DNA of 64,000 nucleotides. Origin: Bin125 sp026705025 (GTDB lineage: Bacteria; Chloroflexota; Dehalococcoidia; Bin125). Made by a program: the position numbers and the translations under genes. The stretch spans positions 31,449 to 95,448 of the forward strand of contig JAPPBN010000022.1 of the NCBI GenBank assembly GCA_026705025.1, written 5' to 3'. The notes under the pieces were generated by a model. It was not told the DNA's origin. It ran no database searches and saw only the letters and a list, made by a program, of their open reading frames with translations. This document shows, one piece after another, positions 1-7,699 of this stretch. Positions within the stretch are counted from its first letter, which is position 1. Each line of letters starts with the position of its first letter.

Positions 1-1438
1 ACGCCGTCTGAACTCGCCCCCTAAGCTCGTCAAGATCCTCAGTTTGACGCTTGCTTGCGAGCTCTTTCGGCAACAGGGCGATCGCTCCAAGACTGTCTCG
101 CTCTTTGTGCTTGCCAACCCATCGACTGAAGGAATCGAGCTCCTCAGTCGCCACTTCGGCAAGCTCCTGCAACTGCCGCACAGGCCGTTTCAGTCGACTG
201 ACATCCGGGACATCTTCAGCCCGAATTGTCACCTGAGAGCCAAAGCTCGCGCTGGCGGGTCGATATGCGTGGGACAGGGTGGTCTTGTTTCGGCGAATGG
301 CAATTCCGGCGCCGTGGCGCTGTTGATATCGGAGTTGGAAGAGTTCATCAAACTCCGCTTCGCACCGTACGGCGGGTGTTCTCAAGGAGGTCTCCGGGTG
401 CAGGCGCAGCCAGGAGAGTGCCCAAGGCGCCGATACTGGGTCCCCCGACGCCACGAGTGATCCCAGTCCGAGCTTCAACTCAAGTGGTAACTCCCAGCTT
501 CTGCGCTCCCGTGGGGGCTCCAAGTGTGCGAAATCGAGATCAGACCGCAGGCAGTTGACGACTGAGAGGAACTCGCCTGCGTAACCCTTGAATGAGTTGT
601 TCTCTCCGTATAGGGCAAGAAGCCGCTCGACCTCCGAGATTAGTTCTCGACTCTCGTCGCCGCCTAGGTCCGTGCGATCAAGGTCGAAGAGGACCCGCCG
701 TTCAATCCCATAGAAGAACAGAAAGACATAGCCGATGTACGCACCAGCAGGCCGACCCGCCGCCAGCCAGTCCAGATATGCGGCGCGGGAGTTGTAGGGA
801 ATATTGCTGTAGGACGGCCAATATCCCATGTATTGGCCTTCGATGTCTGGATGACGGTCTGCGACCGGGAGTGTGGGATCAATCAGGGCCGGTTCAATAT
901 CCACGTATCGTGAGATGCCGCGCAGGCCGGAGCCGACGTAGACCATGCCGTCGGTGATCTGGCGTCCTTGGACCGCGACTGCCTCACCTGGCGGGACCCA
1001 TTCTCCGCCCCTGTTCTCGACTTGGTCACCTGGTTGCTCCTTCTTGCGGGAACGAGATCGGCGACCTGTAGTGACGGTCGGACCCGGACGTGGCGCGCTC
1101 GCTAACACCGGCGAAATGTCGCCTCCCTCGCGCACCTCGCGCGCAACTGAGTTTGCTTCGACCGAGTCTCGCGCCGCCGACTCAGCTTCTGCCACCTCCT
1201 CTGGCCGCCTAGACAGGCGTCGGCGGCGTCGGCGGCGTCGGCGCAAGAAAGTGAACAGGATCGCGACCGCCAGGGCGACAAGAATCCACCACCATCTCGA
1301 AGAAGTTCCATCGGAATTTGGTTCACCGGGAAATGCAGCGATCAGGATCAGTGACAAGACTGTCCAAACCCCGATCCCAATCAACAGATCCACGAGAAGT
1401 CGCGCGACTCCGCGAGAGAGGTCGGCTAAGTGTCGCAT
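1..1438 (-). CDS. Membrane-anchored TerB_N-domain protein, 5' part (runs off the left edge)
   Basis: Reading the minus strand from an ATG at 1438 gives 479 codons without a stop up to the window edge, so the gene is partial. A purine-rich AGGGGAT lies about 7 nt before the ATG. The N-terminus has two hydrophobic segments (about residues 11-35 and 48-64) followed by a run of nine arginines (RRRRRRRRR) and a charged linker to about residue 150. After that comes a segment typical of the TerB N-terminal domain, including YMGYWPSYS, a YLDWL motif and GYVFLFFYGIERRVL, then Leu-rich helical sequence. TerB_N proteins usually continue into TerB and TerB_C domains, which would lie left of the window. 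The family is linked to tellurite-resistance-type and stress or phage-response modules; its biochemical role is not established. The family call rests on motif recognition only. Confidence 0.72.
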   Translation of the reverse strand, partial: MRHLADLSRGVARLLVDLLIGIGVWTVLSLILIAAFPGEPNSDGTSSRWWWILVALAVAILFTFLRRRRRRRRRLSRRPEEVAEAESAARDSVEANSVAREVREGGDISPVLASAPRPGPTVTTGRRSRSRKKEQPGDQVENRGGEWVPPGEAVAVQGRQITDGMVYVGSGLRGISRYVDIEPALIDPTLPVADRHPDIEGQYMGYWPSYSNIPYNSRAAYLDWLAAGRPAGAYIGYVFLFFYGIERRVLFDLDRTDLGGDESRELISEVERLLALYGENNSFKGYAGEFLSVVNCLRSDLDFAHLEPPRERRSWELPLELKLGLGSLVASGDPVSAPWALSWLRLHPETSLRTPAVRCEAEFDELFQLRYQQRHGAGIAIRRNKTTLSHAYRPASASFGSQVTIRAEDVPDVSRLKRPVRQLQELAEVATEELDSFSRWVGKHKERDSLGAIALLPKELASKRQTEDLDELRGRVQTA

Positions 1439-1954
1439 AGAAATCCCCTATTGGACTCACTGGACTGCCATAGTGAATGTTAGAAACGCATCTGCCTAAG
1501 CGAAACGGAGAGCCTGCCCTAGCGCCAAAGGCGAGCGGAGAACGGGCTCATGCCGCAACTGCAGATGCGGGCAACTTGCTCGTCGGAACCGAGAATCGTC
1601 GGTGCTGCGAGAGTCTGCGCAGATTTCTGCTGGCTACCCGTAAGTGAGGCTCAACCGGCCCATGGTGCGGCCAAGCTAGGGCGGTTTGCGATGGAGAACG
1701 CGGCAGCAATCGGCGCCGAGGGGCTAAAGCGCCACCTCCCACACGAACGTTCGCAGTACAGTCCCTCTTGGCCTACCAAACGGCACTGTACTGCGAACTC
1801 CTTCGGACTGTTCAACCCTGGCGGCGCCTGCGCTGGTCAGGGGCTAGTTCCCTGGTGGCGGGGACGAGTGGGGCGCACCAGCGCTTGGCCGACCGCGACT
1901 CGCTTCAACTCAGACCGGCTGGAATGACAGTCTGATCCAACAGATCTCCGCCGG
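1439..1954. other. Intergenic region between the TerB_N gene and plsY
   Basis: About 500 bases without a convincing gene. Open frames here have no family signature and no good ribosome binding site. The only structure seen is the perfect inverted repeat at 1749-1798, listed separately. Confidence 0.5.
1749..1798. repeat. Perfect 14-bp inverted repeat with 22-nt loop
   Basis: GTTCGCAGTACAGT at 1749-1762 is matched exactly by its reverse complement ACTGTACTGCGAAC at 1785-1798. There is no T-run on either side, so it is not an obvious intrinsic terminator. It could be a protein-binding site, a structured RNA element or the scar of a small mobile element. Confidence 0.6.
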
Positions 1955-2638
1955 CTATTCCGATTCCGTCGCGGAATTCGCCGCGTCCGAATGCCCCTCA
2001 CGCTGAGTTCGAGGCTCTACGGCATCGAGCCGGCGGCGAACGATCATACTTCTGATTAGCACCAATCCCGCCATCATCGTCACTCCCGCGACCAGTTCGA
2101 TCTCGCTGCCAGGTGATACGAGCGGTTCGATATCGAACGCGAGACCCAGGCCCAGCATGAGCAGATATCCGGTGCAGATGCCCCAGGCAGATCGAAGCCG
2201 GTGGTGACGCAACAGGAGCACTGTACCGACGCCAACGACTGCCGCCAACGCGGTCAGGACCGGGACCAGCGCCAGACTCACTCCGATGAGAGGCGTCATC
2301 CCGTCGCCGCCCTTGAAAGACGAGAACACCGACGCCCAGTGTCCGATGATGGCGGCCGCGCCGGCGGCCAGGGTCAACGGAGCATCAACCCCCAGCGCCC
2401 AGGCCACGGCTACAGCCGCAGTGCCCTTGCCGACGTCGCCGGCGAAGACGACCAGTCCGCTGCGTCGACCGACGTTCCAAAAGACGTTGGCCGTTCCGCC
2501 TAGCGTGGTGCCTGTGCGGTAGATGTCGACTCCCTCAACGCGGCGGCTGACCAGTTGGGCAAATGGCAGAGCGCCCAGCAGATAGCCGATCACGCAGGAA
2601 GCGATCAGCTGCACAATGTCCATCGGTCCGTCAAGCAT
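1955..2638 (-). CDS. plsY: PlsY-like glycerol-3-phosphate acyltransferase
   Basis: A 227-residue integral membrane protein with the layout of PlsY, the enzyme that moves an acyl group from acyl-phosphate to glycerol-3-phosphate in the first step of phospholipid synthesis. Recognisable family motifs are GYLLGALPFAQL near the N-terminus, a TGTTLGGTANVFW loop equivalent to the GS-NPG-TNV motif, GDVGKG, and GHWASVFSSFKGGDG corresponding to GH-PVF--FKGGKG. The change of GGKG to GGDG and the altered first loop make it a divergent member. The ATG at 2638 is chosen because GGAAGAG lies just upstream; a second ATG at 2623 is possible. The C-terminal 30 residues are polar and probably cytosolic. It lies downstream of the two-component genes on the same strand. 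Confidence 0.75.
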   Translation of the reverse strand: MLDGPMDIVQLIASCVIGYLLGALPFAQLVSRRVEGVDIYRTGTTLGGTANVFWNVGRRSGLVVFAGDVGKGTAAVAVAWALGVDAPLTLAAGAAAIIGHWASVFSSFKGGDGMTPLIGVSLALVPVLTALAAVVGVGTVLLLRHHRLRSAWGICTGYLLMLGLGLAFDIEPLVSPGSEIELVAGVTMMAGLVLIRSMIVRRRLDAVEPRTQREGHSDAANSATESE

Positions 2639-2720
2639 GCCGCTCTTCCTGTTCCGCCGAAACGATGCAGCAGCGCGGCGGCACGGGTCGAGGCTATACA
2701 ACGCCAAACGAGTTCGAGCG

Positions 2721-4142
2721 CTATTGCGGTTCTGAACCGGTGATTGGCAGCTGGATGGTGACGGTCGCGCCCTGACCGAGTCCGTTGCTTGATGCGCTCA
2801 CCCTGCCCCCGTGCGCTTCGACGATGGCGCGCGTGATCGCGAGCCCCAGGCCGGTGCCGGGGGCGCCACGATTTTGAGCTGGTTCGGCGCGATAGAAGCG
2901 GTCGAATATGTGCGGCAGGTCCGAAGGGTCGATGCCGTTCCCGTCATCGGCGATTGAGATGTACAGCACCCCATCGTCTTGGCGGCGGGCGCTGAGCCCG
3001 ACATTGCCGCCGGGTCCAACACTGTTGAACGCGTTGCCAAGCACGTTCCCCAGAGCCTGGCTCATCCGGCTGCGGTCGAGTTGGGCGTTGGGGAGGTCGA
3101 CCGCAATCTGCGGAGACAGCAGAATCTGTTGGGCCTGCGCTTGCGGCTGCCAGCGTTCCAGCTCCGCCGTCAGCAGATCCTCGACCGACATCGTTTCGAG
3201 GTTGAGCCGCAGCTCGCCATGGTCCGTTTCAGCCAACCAGTCGAGATCGGTGACCAGACCGCGCAGCCGCTCGACCTCGTGAATGATGTGGTCGGACGCG
3301 GCCTCGGGGGACTGCAGTCGATCGCGCAGCCCGGCCGCCTCGAGTTGGATCACACTGAGCGGCGTATTCAGCTCGTGCGACACGTCATTGACCAACTGGC
3401 GGCGGAGTTCGCGCTGTGTCTCCAGTGTCGAACTCATCTGATTGAACGCCTCACTCATCTGGCCCAGCTCATCAGACGTTGTGACCTCCAGTCTGGTCGT
3501 ATCGCCCTGGGCAACGGCCTGAGTGGCTTCGGTCAATGCCTGGACGGGGGCCGTGATTCGCCGGGACAACCAGACGGCGAGCAGGAACGCAAAGCCGACC
3601 GTGATCAAGCCGCCAACCAGGATGATGTAGATCAGCGTGCTCAGAAACCCATGCGACTCGCTCGACAGGAGCTCGTGGTTCACATCGACGTAGACGTGGC
3701 CCACGGCCTGGCCGGTAGTCTGCACGACCACCGGCTCACGGTGTCCGTCCAGGCTCGAAGCACGGCTGCCCGGGGCTACCTGGTCAAAATTGTCCAGGAC
3801 CACGCTCCCGTCGGCGTCAACGATGACGATTCGAATCGGGTCCTGGTGGAAGAGCTCGACGTGGTTCTCCTCACCGGTCTCTGACTGTTCTTCCTGACCG
3901 ATCCCTGTGTAGGCGAAGCCGGCCTCGGCCAGCACGGCTCCAGAGTGTTGCCAGCCACCGGCATCCTCGTAGGCGCGGCCCAGCCTCTGGGCCAATCTGC
4001 CCGCTTCGTCGTTGCCGATCTGATCGACGAACACATTCAGCCGAGACTCGCTCGCGAAGTAGGCGAGCAGGGAACTGACCAGAACGGTGAGGATAACCAC
4101 GAGGATGGTGGCGGCCATGATCCGCTTGCGCAGCGACATCAT
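2721..4142 (-). CDS. Sensor histidine kinase (HAMP, HisKA, HATPase)
   Basis: A 473-residue membrane-bound histidine kinase. It has a transmembrane helix near residues 9-29, a periplasmic sensor region of about 135 residues, a second helix near 168-190, and a HAMP linker (SRRITAPVQALTEATQAV). The dimerisation domain carries the phospho-acceptor in VSHELNTPL. The ATPase domain has DDGNGIDPSD, a FDRFYRAEP segment and GTGLGLAI. Its start overlaps the stop of the response regulator at 4139-4142 (ATGA), so the two are translationally coupled. The kinase would phosphorylate that regulator; the signal is unknown. A Gly/Glu/His-rich lipoprotein upstream of the pair may be a partner or target. Confidence 0.93.
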   Translation of the reverse strand: MMSLRKRIMAATILVVILTVLVSSLLAYFASESRLNVFVDQIGNDEAGRLAQRLGRAYEDAGGWQHSGAVLAEAGFAYTGIGQEEQSETGEENHVELFHQDPIRIVIVDADGSVVLDNFDQVAPGSRASSLDGHREPVVVQTTGQAVGHVYVDVNHELLSSESHGFLSTLIYIILVGGLITVGFAFLLAVWLSRRITAPVQALTEATQAVAQGDTTRLEVTTSDELGQMSEAFNQMSSTLETQRELRRQLVNDVSHELNTPLSVIQLEAAGLRDRLQSPEAASDHIIHEVERLRGLVTDLDWLAETDHGELRLNLETMSVEDLLTAELERWQPQAQAQQILLSPQIAVDLPNAQLDRSRMSQALGNVLGNAFNSVGPGGNVGLSARRQDDGVLYISIADDGNGIDPSDLPHIFDRFYRAEPAQNRGAPGTGLGLAITRAIVEAHGGRVSASSNGLGQGATVTIQLPITGSEPQ

Positions 4143-4816
4143 TCGTCCTCCACGACAAACCGATAGCCGGCGCCGTACACGGTTTCGATCGGCTGGTTGC
4201 CTCCATGGCTGATCCGTTTGCGCAGCCGCGCGACCTGGCTGTCGATCGCCCGGTCGAAGCCCTCAAACTCGTGCTGGAAGGTCAAAGAGATCAACTGATC
4301 GCGCGTCAACACCTGGTTGGGATGCCGCATGAAGGCTGCAAGCAGGGCCATCTGCGCCTGGCTCAGGTCGACGCGCTCGTGGTTGACGGTGACGGCTCCC
4401 GTCGTCTCGTTGAGACTGATCGCGCCGCAGGTGAGCAGCTGCTGGACCTTGCCCTGCACCCGGCGAAGCACCGCCTCGGATCGAGCGATGACTTCCCTGG
4501 GATCGAAGGGCTTGACGATGTAATCGTCGGCGCCGCTCTCCAGCCCGATGATTCGTTGGGCCGGAGCTTCCCTTGCGGTCAGCATGATGATGGGCACGTC
4601 CGACTCCTGCCGCAGAATCCTGCACAGTTCAACACCGTCGAGACGGGGCAGCGTGAGGTCGAGGATGATCAGGTCGGGAGCCAGACGTCGGGCCAGGTTC
4701 AGCCCGGTCTGACCGTCGTGCGCCACCTCGGCGGTGTAGCCGGCTCGCTCGAAGTAGATCCGCACCCAGTCGGCGATCCTGAGGTCGTCTTCAATGATGA
4801 GAACGTGACCGCTCAT
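4139..4816 (-). CDS. OmpR-family response regulator
   Basis: A 225-residue transcriptional regulator with an N-terminal receiver domain and a C-terminal winged helix. The receiver shows the acidic pair in IIEDD, the phospho-acceptor aspartate in LIILDLTLPRLDG, the conserved threonine in IIMLTARE and the lysine in YIVKPF. The winged-helix part has the OmpR pattern LSQAQMALLAAFMRHPNQVL through to VYGAGYRF. The ATG at 4816 follows GAGGAACGACG, which fixes the start; a longer frame to 4858 lacks family sequence. It is paired with the overlapping histidine kinase at 2721-4142. Confidence 0.94.
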   Translation of the reverse strand: MSGHVLIIEDDLRIADWVRIYFERAGYTAEVAHDGQTGLNLARRLAPDLIILDLTLPRLDGVELCRILRQESDVPIIMLTAREAPAQRIIGLESGADDYIVKPFDPREVIARSEAVLRRVQGKVQQLLTCGAISLNETTGAVTVNHERVDLSQAQMALLAAFMRHPNQVLTRDQLISLTFQHEFEGFDRAIDSQVARLRKRISHGGNQPIETVYGAGYRFVVEDE

Positions 4817-4939
4817 CGTCGTTCCTCGAACACATCCGACCGAACGCGACGCCTTCATGGGGCGCCGCGTCCGGTGAGTGGGAACTGCGCGGATTGTATT
4901 CCTTGCAGGTCCTGCTCATATGCCAGCCCCAAGCCGCTT

Positions 4940-6187
4940 CTATTCGTGGCCGCCGCCTTCGCCGCCGGAGCCGTGCTCTCCGCCGGACTCGCCGTTGTCG
5001 CCGTGTTGCTCAGCGGACTCGTGCCCTCTGGAGGACTCTCGGCCCTCGCGGGCCTCGCCAGACTCGCCGCCCTCACCTGAGTGAGGTTGCGGGCCGGGGC
5101 CGCCGCATTCGAACACCTCGAGGTGCACCACGTAGCCGTCGAACGAGACCCCCGCGAGCCCCGGTTCGCTGGCGACCGAGATGCTGGTGGTCACCTCTTG
5201 TCCCGGCGCCAGGTCGCCGATCACGTCGGGTCCCAACTCACCCACGGTGTTGGCGCCGGACTTCAGGTGCGGCTCGGACTGGACGAAGCACAGCGTTTCG
5301 GCCGTTGTGTTGCGGACGGTCGTGTACATCGTCCCGGTGGCCTGGTCGAAGCTGGCGTCGACGGCGATTCCGCCGAGCACACCGCTCCAGCGTTCGTCGA
5401 GCGGCGTGATTGGGCTCGACATCTCAGCCTCGCGGCTCTCGTCGCCGCCTTCGCCGCCGGATTCACCAGACTCGCCGCCGTGCTCGCTGCCGCCTTCGCC
5501 GCTGCCGACTTCGGCGTGCGTCGTCCATAACGTGAATGACTCGGCGGTAGAGGGCAACACGATGTCGAGCGTCTCTCCCGGGGCGAGGTCGGTCGGGGTC
5601 GTCGGTCCGAGCTCCGCGCCGTTGTCCAGGTGCACCTCGACCCGAACCCGGGTCAGGACGCGATCGCCGGTATTTTCGACGGTGCCTCGAAATGAGTTGG
5701 ACTCGTCGTCAAACTTGAGCACCAGTCGGGCGCCGCCGCGGACCTCGTCGAACGTGGCGTCGCGTGCGAGCGCATTGGCGCTGCTCGCCTCGCCGCGGTC
5801 AGAGTCACCTGACTCTCCACTGCGTTCGCGCGCCTCGTTGTGTTGGCCGGATTCGCTGCCGGAATCGCCAGCCTCGCCACCGCGTTCACGCACTTCGCTG
5901 TGCTGGCCGCGTTCGCGCGTTTCGTTGTGTTGGCTGCCTTCGCCACCAGAGTCCCCCCGGCTGCCATGTTCGCCGCCGGACTCGCGGCCCTGTTCCTGGT
6001 TTCGTTCATGTTCTCCTCTCGAACGGTCGTCTGCACGTTCGGACGCTTCTTGCCTGGTCACGGCGGGTTCTGCGCCTGACCCATCGTTGGAACCCGACGC
6101 ACAGCCGAGCAGGACTGCTCCGCCAATCATGGCTCCCAGGATCGGTCCGACCAGGACGGTCTTCTTCAGCAGCTTCGCGAGTGTCAT
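4940..6187 (-). CDS. Gly/Glu/Ser/His-rich lipoprotein with two beta-sandwich-like repeats
   Basis: A 415-residue predicted lipoprotein. The signal peptide ends in a lipobox-like VLLGCAS near residue 25. The ATG at 6187 follows AAAGGAGAGCGCA. Three low-complexity stretches rich in G, E, S, R, H and D (for example HNEARERSGESGDSD) flank two similar folded segments. The first contains FRGTVENTGDRVLTRV and DLAPGETLDIVLP; the second contains MYTTVRNTTAETLCF and DLAPGQEVTTSI. These resemble FxLYD-type or transport-associated beta-sandwich domains. The C-terminus is again Gly/Glu/His-rich and might bind metal ions, which is an inference. It is followed 123 bp later by the two-component genes on the same strand, suggesting a surface sensor or target of that system. 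Confidence 0.65.
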   Translation of the reverse strand: MTLAKLLKKTVLVGPILGAMIGGAVLLGCASGSNDGSGAEPAVTRQEASERADDRSRGEHERNQEQGRESGGEHGSRGDSGGEGSQHNETRERGQHSEVRERGGEAGDSGSESGQHNEARERSGESGDSDRGEASSANALARDATFDEVRGGARLVLKFDDESNSFRGTVENTGDRVLTRVRVEVHLDNGAELGPTTPTDLAPGETLDIVLPSTAESFTLWTTHAEVGSGEGGSEHGGESGESGGEGGDESREAEMSSPITPLDERWSGVLGGIAVDASFDQATGTMYTTVRNTTAETLCFVQSEPHLKSGANTVGELGPDVIGDLAPGQEVTTSISVASEPGLAGVSFDGYVVHLEVFECGGPGPQPHSGEGGESGEAREGRESSRGHESAEQHGDNGESGGEHGSGGEGGGHE

Positions 6188-6531
6188 TGCGCTCTCCTTT
6201 CGTGAGATTGCTGCGTTGGCACTCACGATTGCGAGGAAATGTTGCCGAAATGTGTCGGTCTGCGAAGGAGCTCCAGATTGAGAGCTCGGCATTCGGACGG
6301 GCTGGCAAGCGCGGACGGTTTCGCAGCGAGCGGAGCGAGCCCGAATTGCCCGCTACTTGACCGCTTCTCTTGCCCCACACGTTCCATGCACGCCGATTGC
6401 CAACATTCAGTGCGTCACTTGCACAGCAGCTAGAGGACACTGGTTGGCGAATCCGAGTGCGTGGCTGCCAGGCCGGGCGCCCCCGAGGGCGTAGCCAGGA
6501 AGAGACGCTCCGTTCTTACTCGAGCCGGACC
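6188..6531. other. Intergenic region upstream of the lipoprotein gene
   Basis: About 340 bases between the divergent lipoprotein gene and the first small membrane-protein gene. It should hold the promoter of the lipoprotein operon. I see no clear RNA gene or strong palindrome in it. Confidence 0.4.
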
Positions 6532-6705
6532 ATGTTTGAGCTGTTCCTCATTCTTCTCGTCGTGATCTGGCTGGCGTTCGGAGCTGCAGCGCTGCTTCGT
6601 CTGAATGGGCACATGCATGTTCTGCGCTCTGTGGACATTGCCGTTCTGACGCTTGGGCCGATGGGCCTGATGCTGGCCTTGGTGGCCAGGCCCCGCTTTC
6701 AATGA
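6532..6705 (+). CDS. Small two-helix membrane protein (57 aa)
   Basis: The ATG at 6532 opens a 57-residue protein made almost wholly of two hydrophobic segments (FLILLVVIWLAFGAAALLRL and DIAVLTLGPMGLMLALV) ending in a basic tail. The shape matches a second small protein at 7073-7237: both have IWL or IWI followed by a GAA stretch, then a central polar residue group, then LGP(M/L)GL and a C-terminal Arg. This suggests tandem paralogues. No strong ribosome binding site is visible, only AGGAAGAG 25 nt upstream, so the start is uncertain. Function is unknown. Confidence 0.5.
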   Translation: MFELFLILLVVIWLAFGAAALLRLNGHMHVLRSVDIAVLTLGPMGLMLALVARPRFQ

Positions 6706-7072
6706 CTCTGAGCGACTGGGCAGCGATCGCGAGACGAGCGTCGTGGGCATTTGAGCTTCGTCCGCTGGGCCGTAGCGACATTCATCCCTCGTCGGACGTT
6801 GGATTGCACCAGAACTACATGTAGCTGGACGACCTCGACTACGGAAGTTACATAACTGGACTGAGAGTATTGCGCAGACGACGTCCGGCCACCCGCAACA
6901 AGCCGTTCGGCTTCGTAGATGGCCTGTAGTCGCAGGGAGTAAGGCGCGCCACCCGCAGTCGTTCGGCCCGTAACTGGTCGACGCGTCACTGCGGGCCAGA
7001 ACCGGCAGAAAGTGAGATTGATGTGCACCGAGCAGGCGGCAGCGACTCCCGCAACGCGTAGGCAGTTGTGAC
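6706..7072. other. Gap between the two small membrane-protein genes
   Basis: About 370 bases with no supported gene. The open frames on the minus strand lack family signatures. Nothing else recognised. Confidence 0.35.
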
Positions 7073-7237
7073 ATGCCCGATGTGGTGCTTGTTGCGGTCG
7101 CGATCTGGATCGGTGCCGCTCTGGGCGCGGCGCTGATCGCCGGACGTCAGGCGCTGAGCATTTCCATCCTGGTCATGCTGCTGGTGCTCGGTCCCCTCGG
7201 ATTGATCTTTGTGATCAACTTGCGCTTTCGACGATGA
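7073..7237 (+). CDS. Small two-helix membrane protein (54 aa), paralogue of the 6532 gene
   Basis: The ATG at 7073 gives 54 residues with two hydrophobic helices (VVLVAVAIWIGAALGAALIA and ISILVMLLVLGPLGLIFVI) and a basic end (LRFRR). It shares the LGPLGL turn and overall layout with the protein at 6532-6705. Its stop overlaps the start of a 24-codon frame at 7234 (ATGA), which suggests translational coupling. The function is unknown; such proteins often modulate larger membrane proteins. Confidence 0.5.
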   Translation: MPDVVLVAVAIWIGAALGAALIAGRQALSISILVMLLVLGPLGLIFVINLRFRR

Positions 7238-7308
7238 TCAGACTCTTCACGCTCCTGGTGGTGATCATCATTGCGGCGGCCGCCGCCCTGTTGCTTCGAA
7301 CGTGTTGA
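7234..7308 (+). CDS. Possible 24-residue membrane micropeptide
   Basis: An ATG that overlaps the preceding stop (ATGA at 7234-7237) starts 24 codons encoding one hydrophobic helix (LFTLLVVIIIAAAAALLL) ending RTC. It is followed after 7 nt by the coiled-coil gene at 7316 in another frame. Two readings are possible: a real micropeptide, or the membrane anchor of the coiled-coil protein separated from it by a frameshift. Too short to decide from sequence alone. Confidence 0.3.
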   Translation: MIRLFTLLVVIIIAAAAALLLRTC

Positions 7309-7315
7309 GCATCTG

Positions 7316-7600
7316 ATGGTTGACGAAGACATCGACGCTATTGCGGAGACCGAGCAAGCGGGCGAGTACCGCTCCCGACTGGTGTCCCGATTACCTTCCA
7401 CGCTGGGCGACAATGACCGACGCGTGTACATCGCAGTCATCGACGTGCTGTTGCCTGAGCTGATTGAAATGCGCACCGAATTGACCGCGCTGCGCGAGGA
7501 GATTCAAGGGACGCGTCGGGGCATGTCGTCGATGGAGGTCCGCTTCGGGCTGGTCGAAGAGAAGTTCAACGACTTCCTCGACCGCTTTACGCCCGAGTGA
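7316..7600 (+). CDS. Short acidic coiled-coil protein (94 aa)
   Basis: The ATG at 7316 opens a 94-residue hydrophilic protein. A predicted long helix with heptad-like spacing (ELIEMRTELTALREEIQG, then VRFGLVEEKFNDFLDRF) suggests a coiled coil. No enzyme motif is seen and no family is recognised. The ribosome binding site is weak, which would fit coupling to the frame at 7234-7308 just before it, or a frameshift joining the two. It ends convergently about 100 bp from the large kinase fusion. Confidence 0.5.
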   Translation: MVDEDIDAIAETEQAGEYRSRLVSRLPSTLGDNDRRVYIAVIDVLLPELIEMRTELTALREEIQGTRRGMSSMEVRFGLVEEKFNDFLDRFTPE

Positions 7601-7699
7601 CGTGCCAACCTCAAACTAGGACAATCTGTCGGGAACACTCACGGACGTCGTTGCGCGCCAGTGACGGGATTGCATTGGGTGGCCTGTTGGGGCGTCCGC

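Noticed and set aside
945..1499. Plus-strand open frame rich in Arg and Thr
   Set aside because: It is the complement of the TerB_N gene; the polyarginine in both directions comes from GCC/CGG-type repeats.
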